Made by a program: the position numbers and the translations under genes. The notes under the pieces are model-generated. The model searched no databases. It was not told the origin of the DNA and saw only the letters and a program-made list of their open reading frames with translations. From Bacteroidales bacterium (GTDB lineage: Bacteria > Bacteroidota > Bacteroidia > Bacteroidales > UBA932): 52,213 bases of DNA. Of this stretch, positions 18,268 to 27,456 are shown piece after piece; position 1 is the first letter of the stretch, and each line of letters opens with the position of its first letter. The DNA lies in the NCBI GenBank assembly GCA_017476575.1, contig JAFUZO010000007.1, forward strand, positions 1-52,213, given 5' to 3'.

Positions 18268-19932
18268 ATGAAAGATTACAAGGAAGTGGTCCAGGGCTGG
18301 CTCGAAGGGAACTTCGACAGCAAGACCAAGGAAGAGGTCCGCAAACTCCGGGAGACGGACCCCGCCGCGCTTGAAGACGCCTTCTACCGGACCCTCGAGT
18401 TCGGCACCGGCGGCCTCCGCGGTGTCATGGGCGTCGGTACCAACCGCATGAACAAGTACACCGTCGGCATGGCCACCCAGGGCCTCGCCAATTATATCAA
18501 GGCCCACGTCGAAGGCGCCGGCAGCGTGTGCATCTCCTACGACTCCCGCAACAACTCCCGCCTCTTTGCCGAAATCTCCGCCCAGGTGCTCTCCAACAAC
18601 GGCATCCATGTCTACCTCTTCGAAGGGCTCCGGCCGACCCCCGAGCTCAGTTATTCCATCCGCCTCAAGGGTGCCACGGCCGGCATCATGGTCACGGCCA
18701 GCCACAACCCCAAGGAATACAACGGCTACAAGGTCTTCTGGAGCGACGGCGGCCAAATCACAGCCCCCGTCGACAAGGACATCGTCGCCGAGGTCGCCAA
18801 GATCGAGGATCCTGCCGACGTGCGTTTCCAGCGCGTCGAAGGTCAAGCCCAAGGCGGCATCGAGATGATGGGGACCGAGGTGGACGAACTGTACCTGAAG
18901 GATATCCTCTCCCTGACCCTCTCTCCCGAATCAGTCAAACGGCACGGCGACCTCAAGATCATCTATACCCCGCTCCACGGCTGCGGCGTGAAACTCGTCC
19001 CCGAGGTCCTGCACCGCCTCGGCTTCCAGAACGTCTACCATGTCCCCGCCCAGGATGTCAACGACGGCAATTTCCCGACCGTCGTCTCCCCCAACCCGGA
19101 GGAGCCGGCCGCGATGAAGATGGCTCTCGAACGCGCCGATGAGGTGGGTGCCGACCTCGTACTCGCCACCGACCCGGATGCCGACCGCATGGGCATCGCC
19201 GTCCGGGACAACGACGGGAAGATGGTCCAGTTCAACGGCAACCAGACCGCCTCCCTTCTCACCTGGTACATCCTCACCCGCTGGAAAGAGCTCGGCAAGC
19301 TGGACAGCACCAAATACTGTGTCAAGACCATCGTCACGACCGAACTTATCGCCGCCATCTGCGAGCGGTTCGGCGTCAAGTGCTACAACGTCCTCACCGG
19401 CTTCAAGTACATCGCCGAAGTGGTCAAGGAGCATGAGCAGGACGGCGAGTTCATCTGCGGCGGCGAGGAAAGCTACGGCTTCAACGTGGGCGAGTTCGTG
19501 CGTGACAAGTGCGCCCAGGTCGCCTGTGCCATGACGGCCGAATGCGCCGCCTGGGCCGCCGACCAGGGATTGACCCTCTACCAGCTCATGCAGAAGATCT
19601 ACAAGGAGTACGGCATTTATGTCGAAAAGATGGTCTATATCGTCCGCAAGGGCAAGACCGGTGCCGAGGAGATCCAGCAGATCATGGCCGGTTACCGTGC
19701 CGACCCGCCGCAGGAGATTGCCGGCAGCCCCCTCGCCAAGGTCATCGACTACAACGAACCCGAAAAGACCGGCCTTCCGAAGTCCAATGTCCTCCAGTTC
19801 TTCAACGAGGCGGGCGACGTGGTCTCCGTCCGGCCGTCCGGCACCGAGCCCAAGATCAAGTTCTATTTCGGCGCCCGTGGCGGCGACGCCCCGCAGAAAA
19901 TCGACCTCCTGACCGCCCAGTTCATCCGCTGA
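18268..19932 (+). CDS. Phosphoglucomutase/phosphomannomutase (alpha-D-phosphohexomutase)
   Basis: A 554-residue cytosolic enzyme interconverting hexose 1- and 6-phosphates. All four family loops are visible: the phosphoserine loop MVTASHNPKEYNGYK with Ser145, the metal loop DPDADRMGI (302-310), the sugar-specificity loop GGEESYGF, and the phosphate-binding loop RPSGTEPKIKFY near the C-terminus. The length fits the long PgcA-type enzymes of Firmicutes and Bacteroidota. It stands alone, between its own promoter and a strong terminator. The choice between glucose and mannose phosphate cannot be read from the sequence. Confidence 0.95.
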   Translation: MKDYKEVVQGWLEGNFDSKTKEEVRKLRETDPAALEDAFYRTLEFGTGGLRGVMGVGTNRMNKYTVGMATQGLANYIKAHVEGAGSVCISYDSRNNSRLFAEISAQVLSNNGIHVYLFEGLRPTPELSYSIRLKGATAGIMVTASHNPKEYNGYKVFWSDGGQITAPVDKDIVAEVAKIEDPADVRFQRVEGQAQGGIEMMGTEVDELYLKDILSLTLSPESVKRHGDLKIIYTPLHGCGVKLVPEVLHRLGFQNVYHVPAQDVNDGNFPTVVSPNPEEPAAMKMALERADEVGADLVLATDPDADRMGIAVRDNDGKMVQFNGNQTASLLTWYILTRWKELGKLDSTKYCVKTIVTTELIAAICERFGVKCYNVLTGFKYIAEVVKEHEQDGEFICGGEESYGFNVGEFVRDKCAQVACAMTAECAAWAADQGLTLYQLMQKIYKEYGIYVEKMVYIVRKGKTGAEEIQQIMAGYRADPPQEIAGSPLAKVIDYNEPEKTGLPKSNVLQFFNEAGDVVSVRPSGTEPKIKFYFGARGGDAPQKIDLLTAQFIR

Positions 19933-19934
19933 CA

Positions 19935-19975
19935 AATCGCCTCCCGGCCTTGGAAAGACCGGGAGGCGATTTTTT
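19935..19975 (+). terminator. Rho-independent terminator of the phosphohexomutase gene
   Basis: A perfect 13-base-pair stem AATCGCCTCCCGG (19935-19947) / CCGGGAGGCGATT (19959-19971) with an 11-base loop, followed by a run of six T. It begins just after the stop codon. The argS stop lies 12 bases beyond, so the hairpin may also limit antisense readthrough from argS. Confidence 0.9.
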
Positions 19976-19987
19976 CCGAAAGGCGGT

Positions 19988-21769
19988 TTACATCCGTTCC
20001 GGCAGTCCGATACCGAGGAGACCCATGGCGGTGCGGAGGGTGCGGGCCAAGGTGTCGATAAGGACGAGGCGGAATTTCAGCACGGCCGCATCGGGCTCCT
20101 TGAGGACGGGCGTGTCGTGATAGTACTGGTTGAACTCCTTCGCGAGGTCGTAAGCATAGTTGGCAACCACCGCCGGGCTCAGCGCATTGCCCGCCTCGGC
20201 GACCTTGGCCGGGAACAGGCCGAGGAGTTTGATAAGGCGCACCTCCTTCGCGGAAGGGACCAGGTCCGGCGTCACATCGGCGGGACCGTAGGAGAGGGGC
20301 GCCTTGCGGAGGATGGAGCAGATGCGGGCGTGGGTGTACTGGATGAAAGGCCCCGTGTTGCCGTTGAAATCGATGGACTCTTCCGGATTGAAAAGCATGG
20401 TCTTCTTCGGGTCCACCTTGATGATGAAGTACTTCAGGGCACCGAGACCGATGATATGGTACAACCGCTCCTTCTCATCGTCCGGCAGGTCGGCCAGCTT
20501 GCCGCTTTCTTCGGAGGTCTTCTTCGCCTCCAGATACATCTGCTGGATCAGGTCATCCGCATCGACAACCGTTCCCTCGCGGGACTTCATCTTGCCGTTC
20601 GGCAGTTCCACCATGCCGTAAGACAAGTGGAAGATCTGGTCCGCCCAAGCAAAACCCAGTTTCTTGAGGATCAGCTTCAGCACCTGGAAATGATAGTCCT
20701 GCTCGTTGCCGACCACATAGACATGGGAGTCCAGGTCATACGTAGAAAAACGACGCTCGGCCGTACCGAGGTCCTGGGTGATATACACCGAGGTTCCGTC
20801 GCCCCGGAGGACCAGTTTGCGGTCGAGTCCGTCGGCGGTAAGGTCGCACCACACCGAACCGTCGGCCTCCCGATCGAAGACACCCGTCTCCAATCCCTTC
20901 TGCACCAACTCTTTGCCGAGCAGATAGGTCTCGGATTCATGGTCCACCTGGTCGAAGGTGATACCGAGGGCCGCATACGTCTCGTCGAAGCCGGCATAGA
21001 CCCAGCCGTTCATCATGGACCAGAGCTGCCGGACTGCGGGATCATCCTGCTCCCACTTGACCAGCATCTCATGCGCCTCCTTCAGGGAAGGGGCGGCCTT
21101 CTTGGCCTCTTCCTCCGGCTTCCCCTTGTCCATCAATTCCTTCACTTCCGCCTTATAGAGCTTGTCGAAGGCCACGTAGCAGTCACCGACCAGGTGGTCG
21201 CCCTTGATGCCCGTCGATGCCGGCGTCTTGCCGTCGAAGAGCTTCTGCCAGGCCAGCATGGACTTGCAGATATGCACGCCCCGGTCGTTGACGATGGTGG
21301 ACTTGATGACCTCGTTGCCACAGGCTTTCAGCAGGCGGGAGACGCTGTCACCGAGCAGGTTGTTGCGGATATGGCCCAGATGCAGCGGCTTGTTGGTGTT
21401 CGGCGACGAGAACTCCACCATCACCCGGCGCCCGGTCGGAGGCAGCTGCCCGAAATCAGCCGTGGAGGCGATCTCGGAGAGGGTCTCGTCCCAGTAGACC
21501 GGCGAGAACGAAAGGTTCAGGAACCCCTTGACAGAGTTGAAGGCCGCGATTTGCGGCACGTTTTCCACAAGCCACTGCCCGATGGCGTTCCCGGTCGGTT
21601 CCGGTGCACTGTGCGATATCTTCAACAAAGGGAAAGTCACGAGGGTGTAGTCTCCCTCGAATTCCTTGCGGGTGACGGCGACCTGGAGAGAGGATGCCTC
21701 GACAACGGCGCCATACAGCGCCTGGATGGCAGCGGCGGCCTTCTGCTGGATGAACAGTTCTGGAGTCAT
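19988..21769 (-). CDS. argS: Arginyl-tRNA synthetase
   Basis: A 593-residue class I synthetase that charges tRNA-Arg. The arginyl-specific N-terminal domain (about 1-110) precedes the HIGH-type motif in SSPNTNKPLHLGHIRNN (HLGH 130-133). The KMSKS-like loop reads KMKSREGTVVDADDL, and the C-terminal anticodon domain ends in ALRTAMGLLGIGLPERM, close to the usual family ending. I start at the ATG at 21769. The frame is open 62 codons further upstream, but that stretch is basic, low-quality and lies over the rpoD 3' end and its terminator. The start codon is only 13 bases from the rpoD terminator. Confidence 0.97.
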   Translation of the reverse strand: MTPELFIQQKAAAAIQALYGAVVEASSLQVAVTRKEFEGDYTLVTFPLLKISHSAPEPTGNAIGQWLVENVPQIAAFNSVKGFLNLSFSPVYWDETLSEIASTADFGQLPPTGRRVMVEFSSPNTNKPLHLGHIRNNLLGDSVSRLLKACGNEVIKSTIVNDRGVHICKSMLAWQKLFDGKTPASTGIKGDHLVGDCYVAFDKLYKAEVKELMDKGKPEEEAKKAAPSLKEAHEMLVKWEQDDPAVRQLWSMMNGWVYAGFDETYAALGITFDQVDHESETYLLGKELVQKGLETGVFDREADGSVWCDLTADGLDRKLVLRGDGTSVYITQDLGTAERRFSTYDLDSHVYVVGNEQDYHFQVLKLILKKLGFAWADQIFHLSYGMVELPNGKMKSREGTVVDADDLIQQMYLEAKKTSEESGKLADLPDDEKERLYHIIGLGALKYFIIKVDPKKTMLFNPEESIDFNGNTGPFIQYTHARICSILRKAPLSYGPADVTPDLVPSAKEVRLIKLLGLFPAKVAEAGNALSPAVVANYAYDLAKEFNQYYHDTPVLKEPDAAVLKFRLVLIDTLARTLRTAMGLLGIGLPERM

Positions 21770-21782
21770 ACTGTGTATAACG

Positions 21783-21810
21783 GAAAAAGGCCGGCATCTT
21801 GCAGCCGGCC
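21783..21810 (-). terminator. Terminator after rpoD, directly ahead of argS
   Basis: On the minus strand GGCCGGC, an 8-base loop and GCCGGCC are followed by five T. It ends 13 bases before the argS ATG, leaving no room for a separate argS promoter behind it. Expression of argS must come from readthrough, attenuation control, or a promoter inside rpoD. Confidence 0.75.
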
Positions 21811-21816
21811 GTCTGG

Positions 21817-22677
21817 TTAACCTAAATAGCCTTTGAGGAGCTTGCTCCGGGACGGGCTCTTGAGCCGGCGGATCGCCTTCTCCTTGATCTGGCGCACCCG
21901 TTCGCGGGTCAGCCCGAAACGCTCGCCGATCTCTTCGAGGGTCATCTCCTGGCAACCGATGCCGAAGAAGGATTTGACAATCTCCCGCTCCCGGTCGGTC
22001 AGGGTCGAGAGCGCCCGCTCGATTTCCGTGTTCAGCGACTCGTTCACGAGGCCCCGGTCAGCCATCGGGGAGTCGTCGTTCGGGAGTACGTCGAGGAGGC
22101 TGTTGTCTTCACCTTCGACGAAGGGCGCATCCACGCTGACATGGCGGCCGGAGACCCGGAGAGTGTCGGAAATCTTGTCCTTCGGGACATCGATCATCTC
22201 GGACAGTTCCTCGTTGGACGGCTGGCGCTCGTTCTCCTGCTCGAACTTGGAGAGGGCTTTGTTGATCTTGTTCAGGGAGCCCACCTGGTTCAGCGGGAGC
22301 CGGACGATGCGGCTCTGCTCGGCCAAGGCCTGAAGAATGGACTGACGGATCCACCACACCGCATAGGAAATGAACTTGAATCCCCGGGTCTCGTCGAACT
22401 TCTCGGCGGCCTTGATGAGGCCGAGGTTGCCCTCGTTGATCAGGTCCGGAAGGCTCAGTCCCTGGTTCTGGTACTGTTTCGCAACCGAGACCACGAAACG
22501 GAGATTGGCCCTGGTCAGCTTCTCAAGGGCGACCTGGTCACCCTTGCGGATGCGCTGGGCCAGTTCCACTTCCTCTTCCGGTGTCACCAGTTCCTCCCTG
22601 CCGATCTCCTGAAGGTATTTGTCCAGGGACGCGCTCTCGCGGTTGGTGATGGATTTTGTAATCTTTAATTGTCTCAT
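21817..22677 (-). CDS. rpoD: Primary RNA polymerase sigma factor (Bacteroidota type)
   Basis: A 286-residue sigma-70 with regions 1.2, 2, 3 and 4 but no long region 1.1, the compact form seen in Bacteroidota. Region 2 is intact ([34 protein letters not shown]) as is the region 4.2 helix-turn-helix ([20 protein letters not shown], as [20 protein letters not shown] in the sequence). This is the factor expected to recognise the TTTG/TAnnTTTG promoters found throughout the window. It follows the HtrA gene by 27 bases on the same strand and probably shares its transcript, which ends at the hairpin at 21783-21810. Confidence 0.97.
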   Translation of the reverse strand: MRQLKITKSITNRESASLDKYLQEIGREELVTPEEEVELAQRIRKGDQVALEKLTRANLRFVVSVAKQYQNQGLSLPDLINEGNLGLIKAAEKFDETRGFKFISYAVWWIRQSILQALAEQSRIVRLPLNQVGSLNKINKALSKFEQENERQPSNEELSEMIDVPKDKISDTLRVSGRHVSVDAPFVEGEDNSLLDVLPNDDSPMADRGLVNESLNTEIERALSTLTDREREIVKSFFGIGCQEMTLEEIGERFGLTRERVRQIKEKAIRRLKSPSRSKLLKGYLG

Positions 22678-22704
22678 TCTTCTTCAGTTACGGTATTTTC
22701 ACTA

Positions 22705-24150
22705 CTATTTGCCGAAGCCGAAATAGAAGGATTTTCCGTTTTCATCCACACCCTCGATGTAGATTCCCCGCTGGGCCTTCTTCGCCTTGGCAATAACGTC
22801 TTCAGGCTTTGAAACAGGCTCGTCGTTGACATACAGGATGATGGAACCGGAGGTCGCACCAGCCTGGGCCATCTTGCCCTGTCCCACCGAGACGATCTGC
22901 ACACCGGAACGCAGCCCCAATGCCTGGAGTATCTCGGCGTCCGCCGCCTTGATCCGCGCCCCGTAGAAGGCTACCGAACCGTCGATGTCCACTTCGCCCG
23001 TCTGCATCGCGGCGGCATGGAAAGTCACGTCCACGGTCTTCTCCTTTCCGTCACGGATATAGGTCACCACAGCCTTGTCACCGGGATGGTAATTGTTGAC
23101 TTTCGCCTGTACGGAGGCACCGTCCGTAATCTTCTGCCCGTCGATGGCGGTGATGACATCCCCCTTCCGCAAACCGGCCTCGTCGGCGGCACTTCCTTTC
23201 AAAACCTCGTAAATATATACGCCGTTGAGCGAAGAAAGTTTCAAATCCTCGGCGATTTTCTTGTCGACCGGCTGCATGGTAATCCCGAGGAGGGCCCGCT
23301 TGACGGCCCCGTAGTCCATCAGGTCCGCGACCACCTTCTTGACAATGTTGACCGGGACGGCAAAGGAATAGCCGCTGTAGGATCCGGTCTGCGAGATGAT
23401 GGCGGTATTGATCCCCACCAGTTCGCCTTTCTTGTTGACAAGGGCACCGCCGGAGTTGCCCGGGTTGACGGCCGCATCGGTCTGGATGAAGGATTCAATC
23501 TTGAATTCGCCGGTCGTGTTCGGCATGGAACGTCCCTTCGCACTGACAATACCGGCCGTGATGGTGGAACGCAGGTTATACGAGAGCGGACTGCCGATGG
23601 CAAGAACCCATTCGCCAAGCCGGAGCTGGTCTGAATCGCCCATCGGGATGGTCGGCAGGCCGGTGGCGTCCACTTTGATGATGGCGACATCGGTCGCCGG
23701 GTCGGTCCCGACGACGGTCGCCTCGTACTGCTCGTTGTTGTTGAGGGTCACGGAAATCTTGGTGGCGTTCTCCACGACGTGGTTGTTGGTCACGATGTAG
23801 CCGTCCGGCCGGAGGATGACGCCGGAACCGCTGCCTTTCTGCTCCCGCGACTGAGGCTGGTTGTACTCGTCACCGAAGAAGAAACGGAAGAACGGGTCGA
23901 TGGACTGGTACTGCTGCCGCTGCTTGACCGTCACCTCGACATAGACTACCGCCTCGACGGCCGATTCAGCCGCATACGTGAAGTCCGGATAATCGGATTC
24001 TGCCAGATTGACAGTCCGGTACTCGACGCTGCCGCCTTCACTCCTGACAGCCGGTGCGGAATATTGGCTTCCGTTGACCTTGACCACTCCATAGGCCGTC
24101 AATCCTCCTGCGAGGACGGACAGCAACACTGTTAAAAAGCCTCTTTTCAT
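22705..24150 (-). CDS. degQ: HtrA/DegQ-family periplasmic serine protease with two PDZ domains
   Basis: A 481-residue envelope quality-control protease. The N-terminal signal/anchor (about 5-25) is followed by a trypsin-like domain with the complete triad: His124 (TNNHVVENA), Asp154 (ATDVAIIKV) and Ser233 (NPGNSGGAL). PDZ1 runs at about 300-390 (GSAADEAGLRKGDVITAIDG) and PDZ2 at about 395-480 (GARIKAADAEILQALGL). I start at the ATG at 24150; the frame remains open into the dnaN promoter and beyond, but that part has no signal-like or conserved sequence. It is divergent from dnaN, with rpoD 27 bases downstream. Confidence 0.95.
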   Translation of the reverse strand: MKRGFLTVLLSVLAGGLTAYGVVKVNGSQYSAPAVRSEGGSVEYRTVNLAESDYPDFTYAAESAVEAVVYVEVTVKQRQQYQSIDPFFRFFFGDEYNQPQSREQKGSGSGVILRPDGYIVTNNHVVENATKISVTLNNNEQYEATVVGTDPATDVAIIKVDATGLPTIPMGDSDQLRLGEWVLAIGSPLSYNLRSTITAGIVSAKGRSMPNTTGEFKIESFIQTDAAVNPGNSGGALVNKKGELVGINTAIISQTGSYSGYSFAVPVNIVKKVVADLMDYGAVKRALLGITMQPVDKKIAEDLKLSSLNGVYIYEVLKGSAADEAGLRKGDVITAIDGQKITDGASVQAKVNNYHPGDKAVVTYIRDGKEKTVDVTFHAAAMQTGEVDIDGSVAFYGARIKAADAEILQALGLRSGVQIVSVGQGKMAQAGATSGSIILYVNDEPVSKPEDVIAKAKKAQRGIYIEGVDENGKSFYFGFGK

Positions 24151-24210
24151 AATACACGTATTTTGTTGCCCGAAAAAATTCAAATTATATGCCATTTGCA
24201 ATAAATTTCT

Positions 24211-24218
24211 TATATTTG
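24211..24218 (+). promoter_or_regulatory. -7 box of dnaN
   Basis: TATATTTG matches TAnnTTTG and lies 23 bases before the dnaN ATG. The spacing to the nearest TTTG (24195-24198) is only 12 bases, so no proper -33 element is seen. The 24151-24241 gap is AT-rich and holds the divergent control region for degQ and dnaN. Confidence 0.5.
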
Positions 24219-24241
24219 TGAGTTGAAAATATATATGTGAT

Positions 24242-25363
24242 ATGAGATTCAATCTTTCAAGCACCGATCTGCTCAAGAGCCTGATGGATGTCTCCAAGGC
24301 CATCCCCTCCAAGTCAGCGCTCCCGATCCTCGAGAACTTCCTGTTCGTCCTCAAGGATGGCAGACTTGAAGTGACCGCATCCGATTCCGAGCTCACCCTC
24401 CGCACCTCGGTCCCGGTGGATGCCACCGAAGAGGAAGGCAGTATCGCCGTCCCGGCCCGCCACATGATCGACCTCCTGAAGGAACTCCCGGACCAGCCGC
24501 TGAAGATCCGAACCCTCAGCGACAGTTCATTCGAATGCAGTTGGGCCAGCGGCAACTCCGTGCTTCCCTACTTCCCCGCCGACGACTATCCCGAGATCAA
24601 GACCACCGGGGACGATGCCATCAAGGTCGAATTCCCGGCCCAGAGTCTCGTGGACGGCATCCAAGGTACGGTCTACGCCACGGCCGATGACGAGATCCGT
24701 CCGGCCATGAACGGTATCTTCTTCGATATCGACGTAGCCTCGACCACCCTTGTTGCATCCGATTCCCATAAGCTCATCTGCTATACCACCGCCGATGTCA
24801 AGGCAGCCGAGAAAGCATCCTTCATCCTCCATAAGAAGCCGGCAGGTGTGCTCCGCTCCATCATCGGCAAGGACGTCGAAACTGTCTCGATCGCCTTCGA
24901 CAGCACCACGGCACAGTTCACCTTCGGCGACACCACCATGGTCTGCCGCCTGGTCGTCGGCAAGTATCCGAAATACCGTGACGTCATCCCGCAGAACAAC
25001 TCCAACGTCCTCAAGATCGACAGGGTCCTTCTGCTGAATACGGTACGCCGCGTCGCCGTCTGCGCCAACAAGGCCTCAAACCACATCAAGTTCACCCTCA
25101 AGGAAGGACAGCTTGAAGTGTCCGCCCAGGACCTCGGCTTCGCCCTTGCCACCTACGAGAAGATTTCCTGCGACTATGCCGGAGATGAACTCACCATCGG
25201 CTTCAAATCCACCTTCCTCACGGAAATCCTCGGCAACATGGGATGCAACGGCATTGTCATCAAGTTCGCAGACGCCCGCCGCGCCGCACTCATCCTCCCT
25301 TCCGAGGAAGAGGCCGAGAGCGAGAAGATCTGCGGCATCCTTATGCCGATCATGATTTCATAG
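24242..25363 (+). CDS. dnaN: DNA polymerase III beta subunit (sliding clamp)
   Basis: A 373-residue clamp that tethers the replicative polymerase to DNA. It shows the three tandem clamp folds of about 120 residues each. It opens with MRFNLSSTDLLKSLMDVSKA and has the typical middle segment EIRPAMNGIFFDIDVASTTL, followed by DSHKL. The end (ICGILMPIMIS) is close to the usual C-terminal IMPMRI pattern. No breaks. The exonuclease gene follows 9 bases later, so the two replication or repair genes are co-transcribed. dnaA is not adjacent. Confidence 0.98.
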   Translation: MRFNLSSTDLLKSLMDVSKAIPSKSALPILENFLFVLKDGRLEVTASDSELTLRTSVPVDATEEEGSIAVPARHMIDLLKELPDQPLKIRTLSDSSFECSWASGNSVLPYFPADDYPEIKTTGDDAIKVEFPAQSLVDGIQGTVYATADDEIRPAMNGIFFDIDVASTTLVASDSHKLICYTTADVKAAEKASFILHKKPAGVLRSIIGKDVETVSIAFDSTTAQFTFGDTTMVCRLVVGKYPKYRDVIPQNNSNVLKIDRVLLLNTVRRVAVCANKASNHIKFTLKEGQLEVSAQDLGFALATYEKISCDYAGDELTIGFKSTFLTEILGNMGCNGIVIKFADARRAALILPSEEEAESEKICGILMPIMIS

Positions 25364-25372
25364 GACTGGCAC

Positions 25373-26266
25373 ATGGAACTGAACCTGACCAGGCCGCTGC
25401 TCTTCTTCGATATCGAGAGCACCGGCCTTAACATTGCCTCTGACTGCATCGCAGAGTTGAGCTTCGTCAAGGTGCTCCCCGGCGGGGAGACCCGGATCAA
25501 GACGTGGCGCTTCCTGCCGTGGAACTATGTCACCCGCAGTCAGCAGCCGATGCACCCGGCCGCCTCTGCCGTCAACGGTATCAAAGATGCGGATCTCGTC
25601 GGCTGTCCCCGTTTCTGCGACAAGGTGGACGAAGTCATCGAGTGGCTCGCGGACAGCGACCTTGCGGGTTTCAACTCCGCCAAGTTCGACCTGCCGATGC
25701 TCGCGGAAGAGATCGAGCGGGTACGCGTATACCTGCACCGCGACCTTGACATCGACCTCCATGGCAAGCTCATGGTCGACGTGCAGAACATCTACCATTA
25801 TATGGAGCCGCGCAACCTCAAGGCCGCCTACCGTTTCTACTGCGGGGGCGAGGACTTCGAGAACGCCCATACCGCCGAAGCCGACACCATCGCCACCTAC
25901 AAGGTGCTGAAAGGGCAACTGGACATGTACGGAGACCGGCTCAAGAACGATGTTGCCTCGCTGGCGTCCGTCGCGGGGCGGCCCAAGACCGTCGACTATG
26001 CCGGCCGCCTCATCTACAACGAGGCCGGCGAAGTCGTCATCAGCTTCGGCAAGCATAAGGGACGCACGGCACGGGAAGTATGGGCCAGCGAGCCTTCCTA
26101 CTTCGCCTGGATCGACGGGGGCGACTTCACGCTCGATACCAAGCGCCAGTTCGCCCGGCTCAAGCAGCAGTTCCTGCAGGAACGCCGGGCAGCCATGAAC
26201 CGTCCCGCCACAGCCGACGAACTCGCCGGCCTGAAGGACAAGTTCAACGGCGGCAAGCTATTCTGA
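25373..26266 (+). CDS. DEDDh 3'-5' exonuclease (Pol III epsilon-like) with DUF3820-type tail
   Basis: A 297-residue protein with an N-terminal DEDDh exonuclease fold: ExoI motif FFDIESTG (Asp13, Glu15), ExoII AGFNSAKFDLPML and ExoIII NAHTAEADTIAT. The C-terminal part (about 222-265, ISFGKHKGRTAREVW and PSYFAWIDGG) matches the small DUF3820 module often fused to such exonucleases. It probably acts in proofreading or DNA/RNA end trimming; as the gene directly follows dnaN, a replication-linked role is a reasonable inference. Translation starts 9 bases after the dnaN stop. It ends in a 9-base overlap with the convergent binding-protein gene. Confidence 0.9.
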   Translation: MELNLTRPLLFFDIESTGLNIASDCIAELSFVKVLPGGETRIKTWRFLPWNYVTRSQQPMHPAASAVNGIKDADLVGCPRFCDKVDEVIEWLADSDLAGFNSAKFDLPMLAEEIERVRVYLHRDLDIDLHGKLMVDVQNIYHYMEPRNLKAAYRFYCGGEDFENAHTAEADTIATYKVLKGQLDMYGDRLKNDVASLASVAGRPKTVDYAGRLIYNEAGEVVISFGKHKGRTAREVWASEPSYFAWIDGGDFTLDTKRQFARLKQQFLQERRAAMNRPATADELAGLKDKFNGGKLF

Positions 26267-27289
26267 CAGCTTCTGGAAATAATTCATCGTCCCGTCCGCA
26301 TCTTCCTCTCCCTGGAAAATGCGGACGAGATCGTCCAGAACCCGGTCCGGGGATACCGGCCCCGTCTCCCAGAAGATGTTGCCGCCCCCAGGGGACAGGC
26401 TGCGGTTGTTGTTCCATACACTTTTCCGGAGCACCGGGAAATCGTCAAAGAGCGGATGTACACTCCGCAGCTGGCCAAGAGTGGTGCACCAGCCGGGATT
26501 GAGCCAGACATCGGCTTCCCGAGCCAGGGCATAAGCTTTTTCGACGTGGATCACGGAGGATTGTACCGCTCCCGGCACCGCTCCGAGCACACGGCCGCCG
26601 GCATCTTCGATGAGGCGGCTCATGTAGTTCTCTCCACCTGGGATATACCACTCGTCTGCATAGGGGATATTGAGAAGGACCTTCTTCCGGGGACCTTCCG
26701 GCATGGTCAGGGCTTCGTAACGGTCACGGATGGAGGCGAAAAGGGAATCCGCCCTTCCGCGGCAACCAGTCAGGGCTCCGAACAGCTTGATGTACTCGGC
26801 ACGGGCCAGCGGATGGCTCTCCAAGTGCTCGTGGATGACGGCCACCGGGATGCCGAGATCGCGGAGTTTGGCGAAACAGGGCGGCTCGGCTGATGAAACC
26901 GCGTAGGTCATGAGAAGGTCGGGCTGCAAGCCCAGGATAGCCTCATAGTCCAGCGCGGCATCATATCCCACCTCCCGGGCATGCGACCGGACGTATGGAT
27001 TCCCCACGAAATCGACGCCCGACACGCCGACGGCCACGGAATCGCAACCGAGCGCCTGCAGGAAACCGATATAGGAGGTTGACATGCAGACGATGCGGTC
27101 CATCGGGTGGTCGATGTACAGCGTATCCGTATGGCCATCGTACGGAGAAGTCACCAAGACCCGGTCACCATCCAGGTCGAACCAGCGGGCATATTCCATG
27201 CCGCTCTCCGACACCGGCGCTTGCCTTCCGCCTGCACACCCGGCGAAAAGAGCGAGTCCGGATATCCAGACAGCAGTACACTTTGACAA
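26258..27289 (-). CDS. Metal-chelate (siderophore/cobalamin-type) ABC substrate-binding lipoprotein
   Basis: About 343 residues from the TTG at 27289, which gives a compact lipoprotein signal ending in LFAGC. The frame is open 37 codons further, to an ATG at 27400. That N-terminus is basic and lacks signal features, so the shorter form is preferred with low certainty. The body is a periplasmic-binding-protein-2 fold of the FecB/BtuF type: MDRIVCMSTSYIGFLQALG, then YEAILGLQPDLLMTYAV, and later EWYIPGGENYMSRLIEDAGG. Such lipoproteins capture iron-siderophores or cobalamin for an ABC importer, but no permease or ATPase gene is adjacent. A long inverted repeat sits exactly at the presumed start. 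Confidence 0.82.
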   Translation of the reverse strand: MSKCTAVWISGLALFAGCAGGRQAPVSESGMEYARWFDLDGDRVLVTSPYDGHTDTLYIDHPMDRIVCMSTSYIGFLQALGCDSVAVGVSGVDFVGNPYVRSHAREVGYDAALDYEAILGLQPDLLMTYAVSSAEPPCFAKLRDLGIPVAVIHEHLESHPLARAEYIKLFGALTGCRGRADSLFASIRDRYEALTMPEGPRKKVLLNIPYADEWYIPGGENYMSRLIEDAGGRVLGAVPGAVQSSVIHVEKAYALAREADVWLNPGWCTTLGQLRSVHPLFDDFPVLRKSVWNNNRSLSPGGGNIFWETGPVSPDRVLDDLVRIFQGEEDADGTMNYFQKLSE

Positions 27290-27326
27290 GAAATCAACAG
27301 TGTATTGCTTTCTATGTGTCAAAGTG
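27279..27326. repeat. 10-bp inverted repeat at the binding-protein start
   Basis: CACTTTGACA (27279-27288) and TGTCAAAGTG (27317-27326) are perfect inverted copies separated by 28 bases. The left arm overlaps the proposed TTG start codon. A third, direct copy of the octamer CACTTTGA lies at 27362-27369. A regulator operator or an mRNA hairpin covering the start are both possible. Confidence 0.6.
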
Positions 27327-27456
27327 GCACGAAAAACAGCCCGGATGACGGAAAACGGGGTCACTTTGAAACGAAAAAGATACTCACCTGTGGGTTCCAT
27401 GTTTCAAAATTACGGAGAATTTCCGTAATTTTACGCGGTAGAACCAAATTTTCGGC

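Noticed and set aside
21770..21955. N-terminal extension of argS by 62 codons
   Set aside because: It overlaps the rpoD 3' end and its terminator, is Arg/Pro-rich and lies before the canonical ArgS N-terminus.
24151..24555. N-terminal extension of the HtrA protease over the dnaN 5' region
   Set aside because: The extension is antisense to dnaN and precedes a good signal/anchor sequence at 24150.
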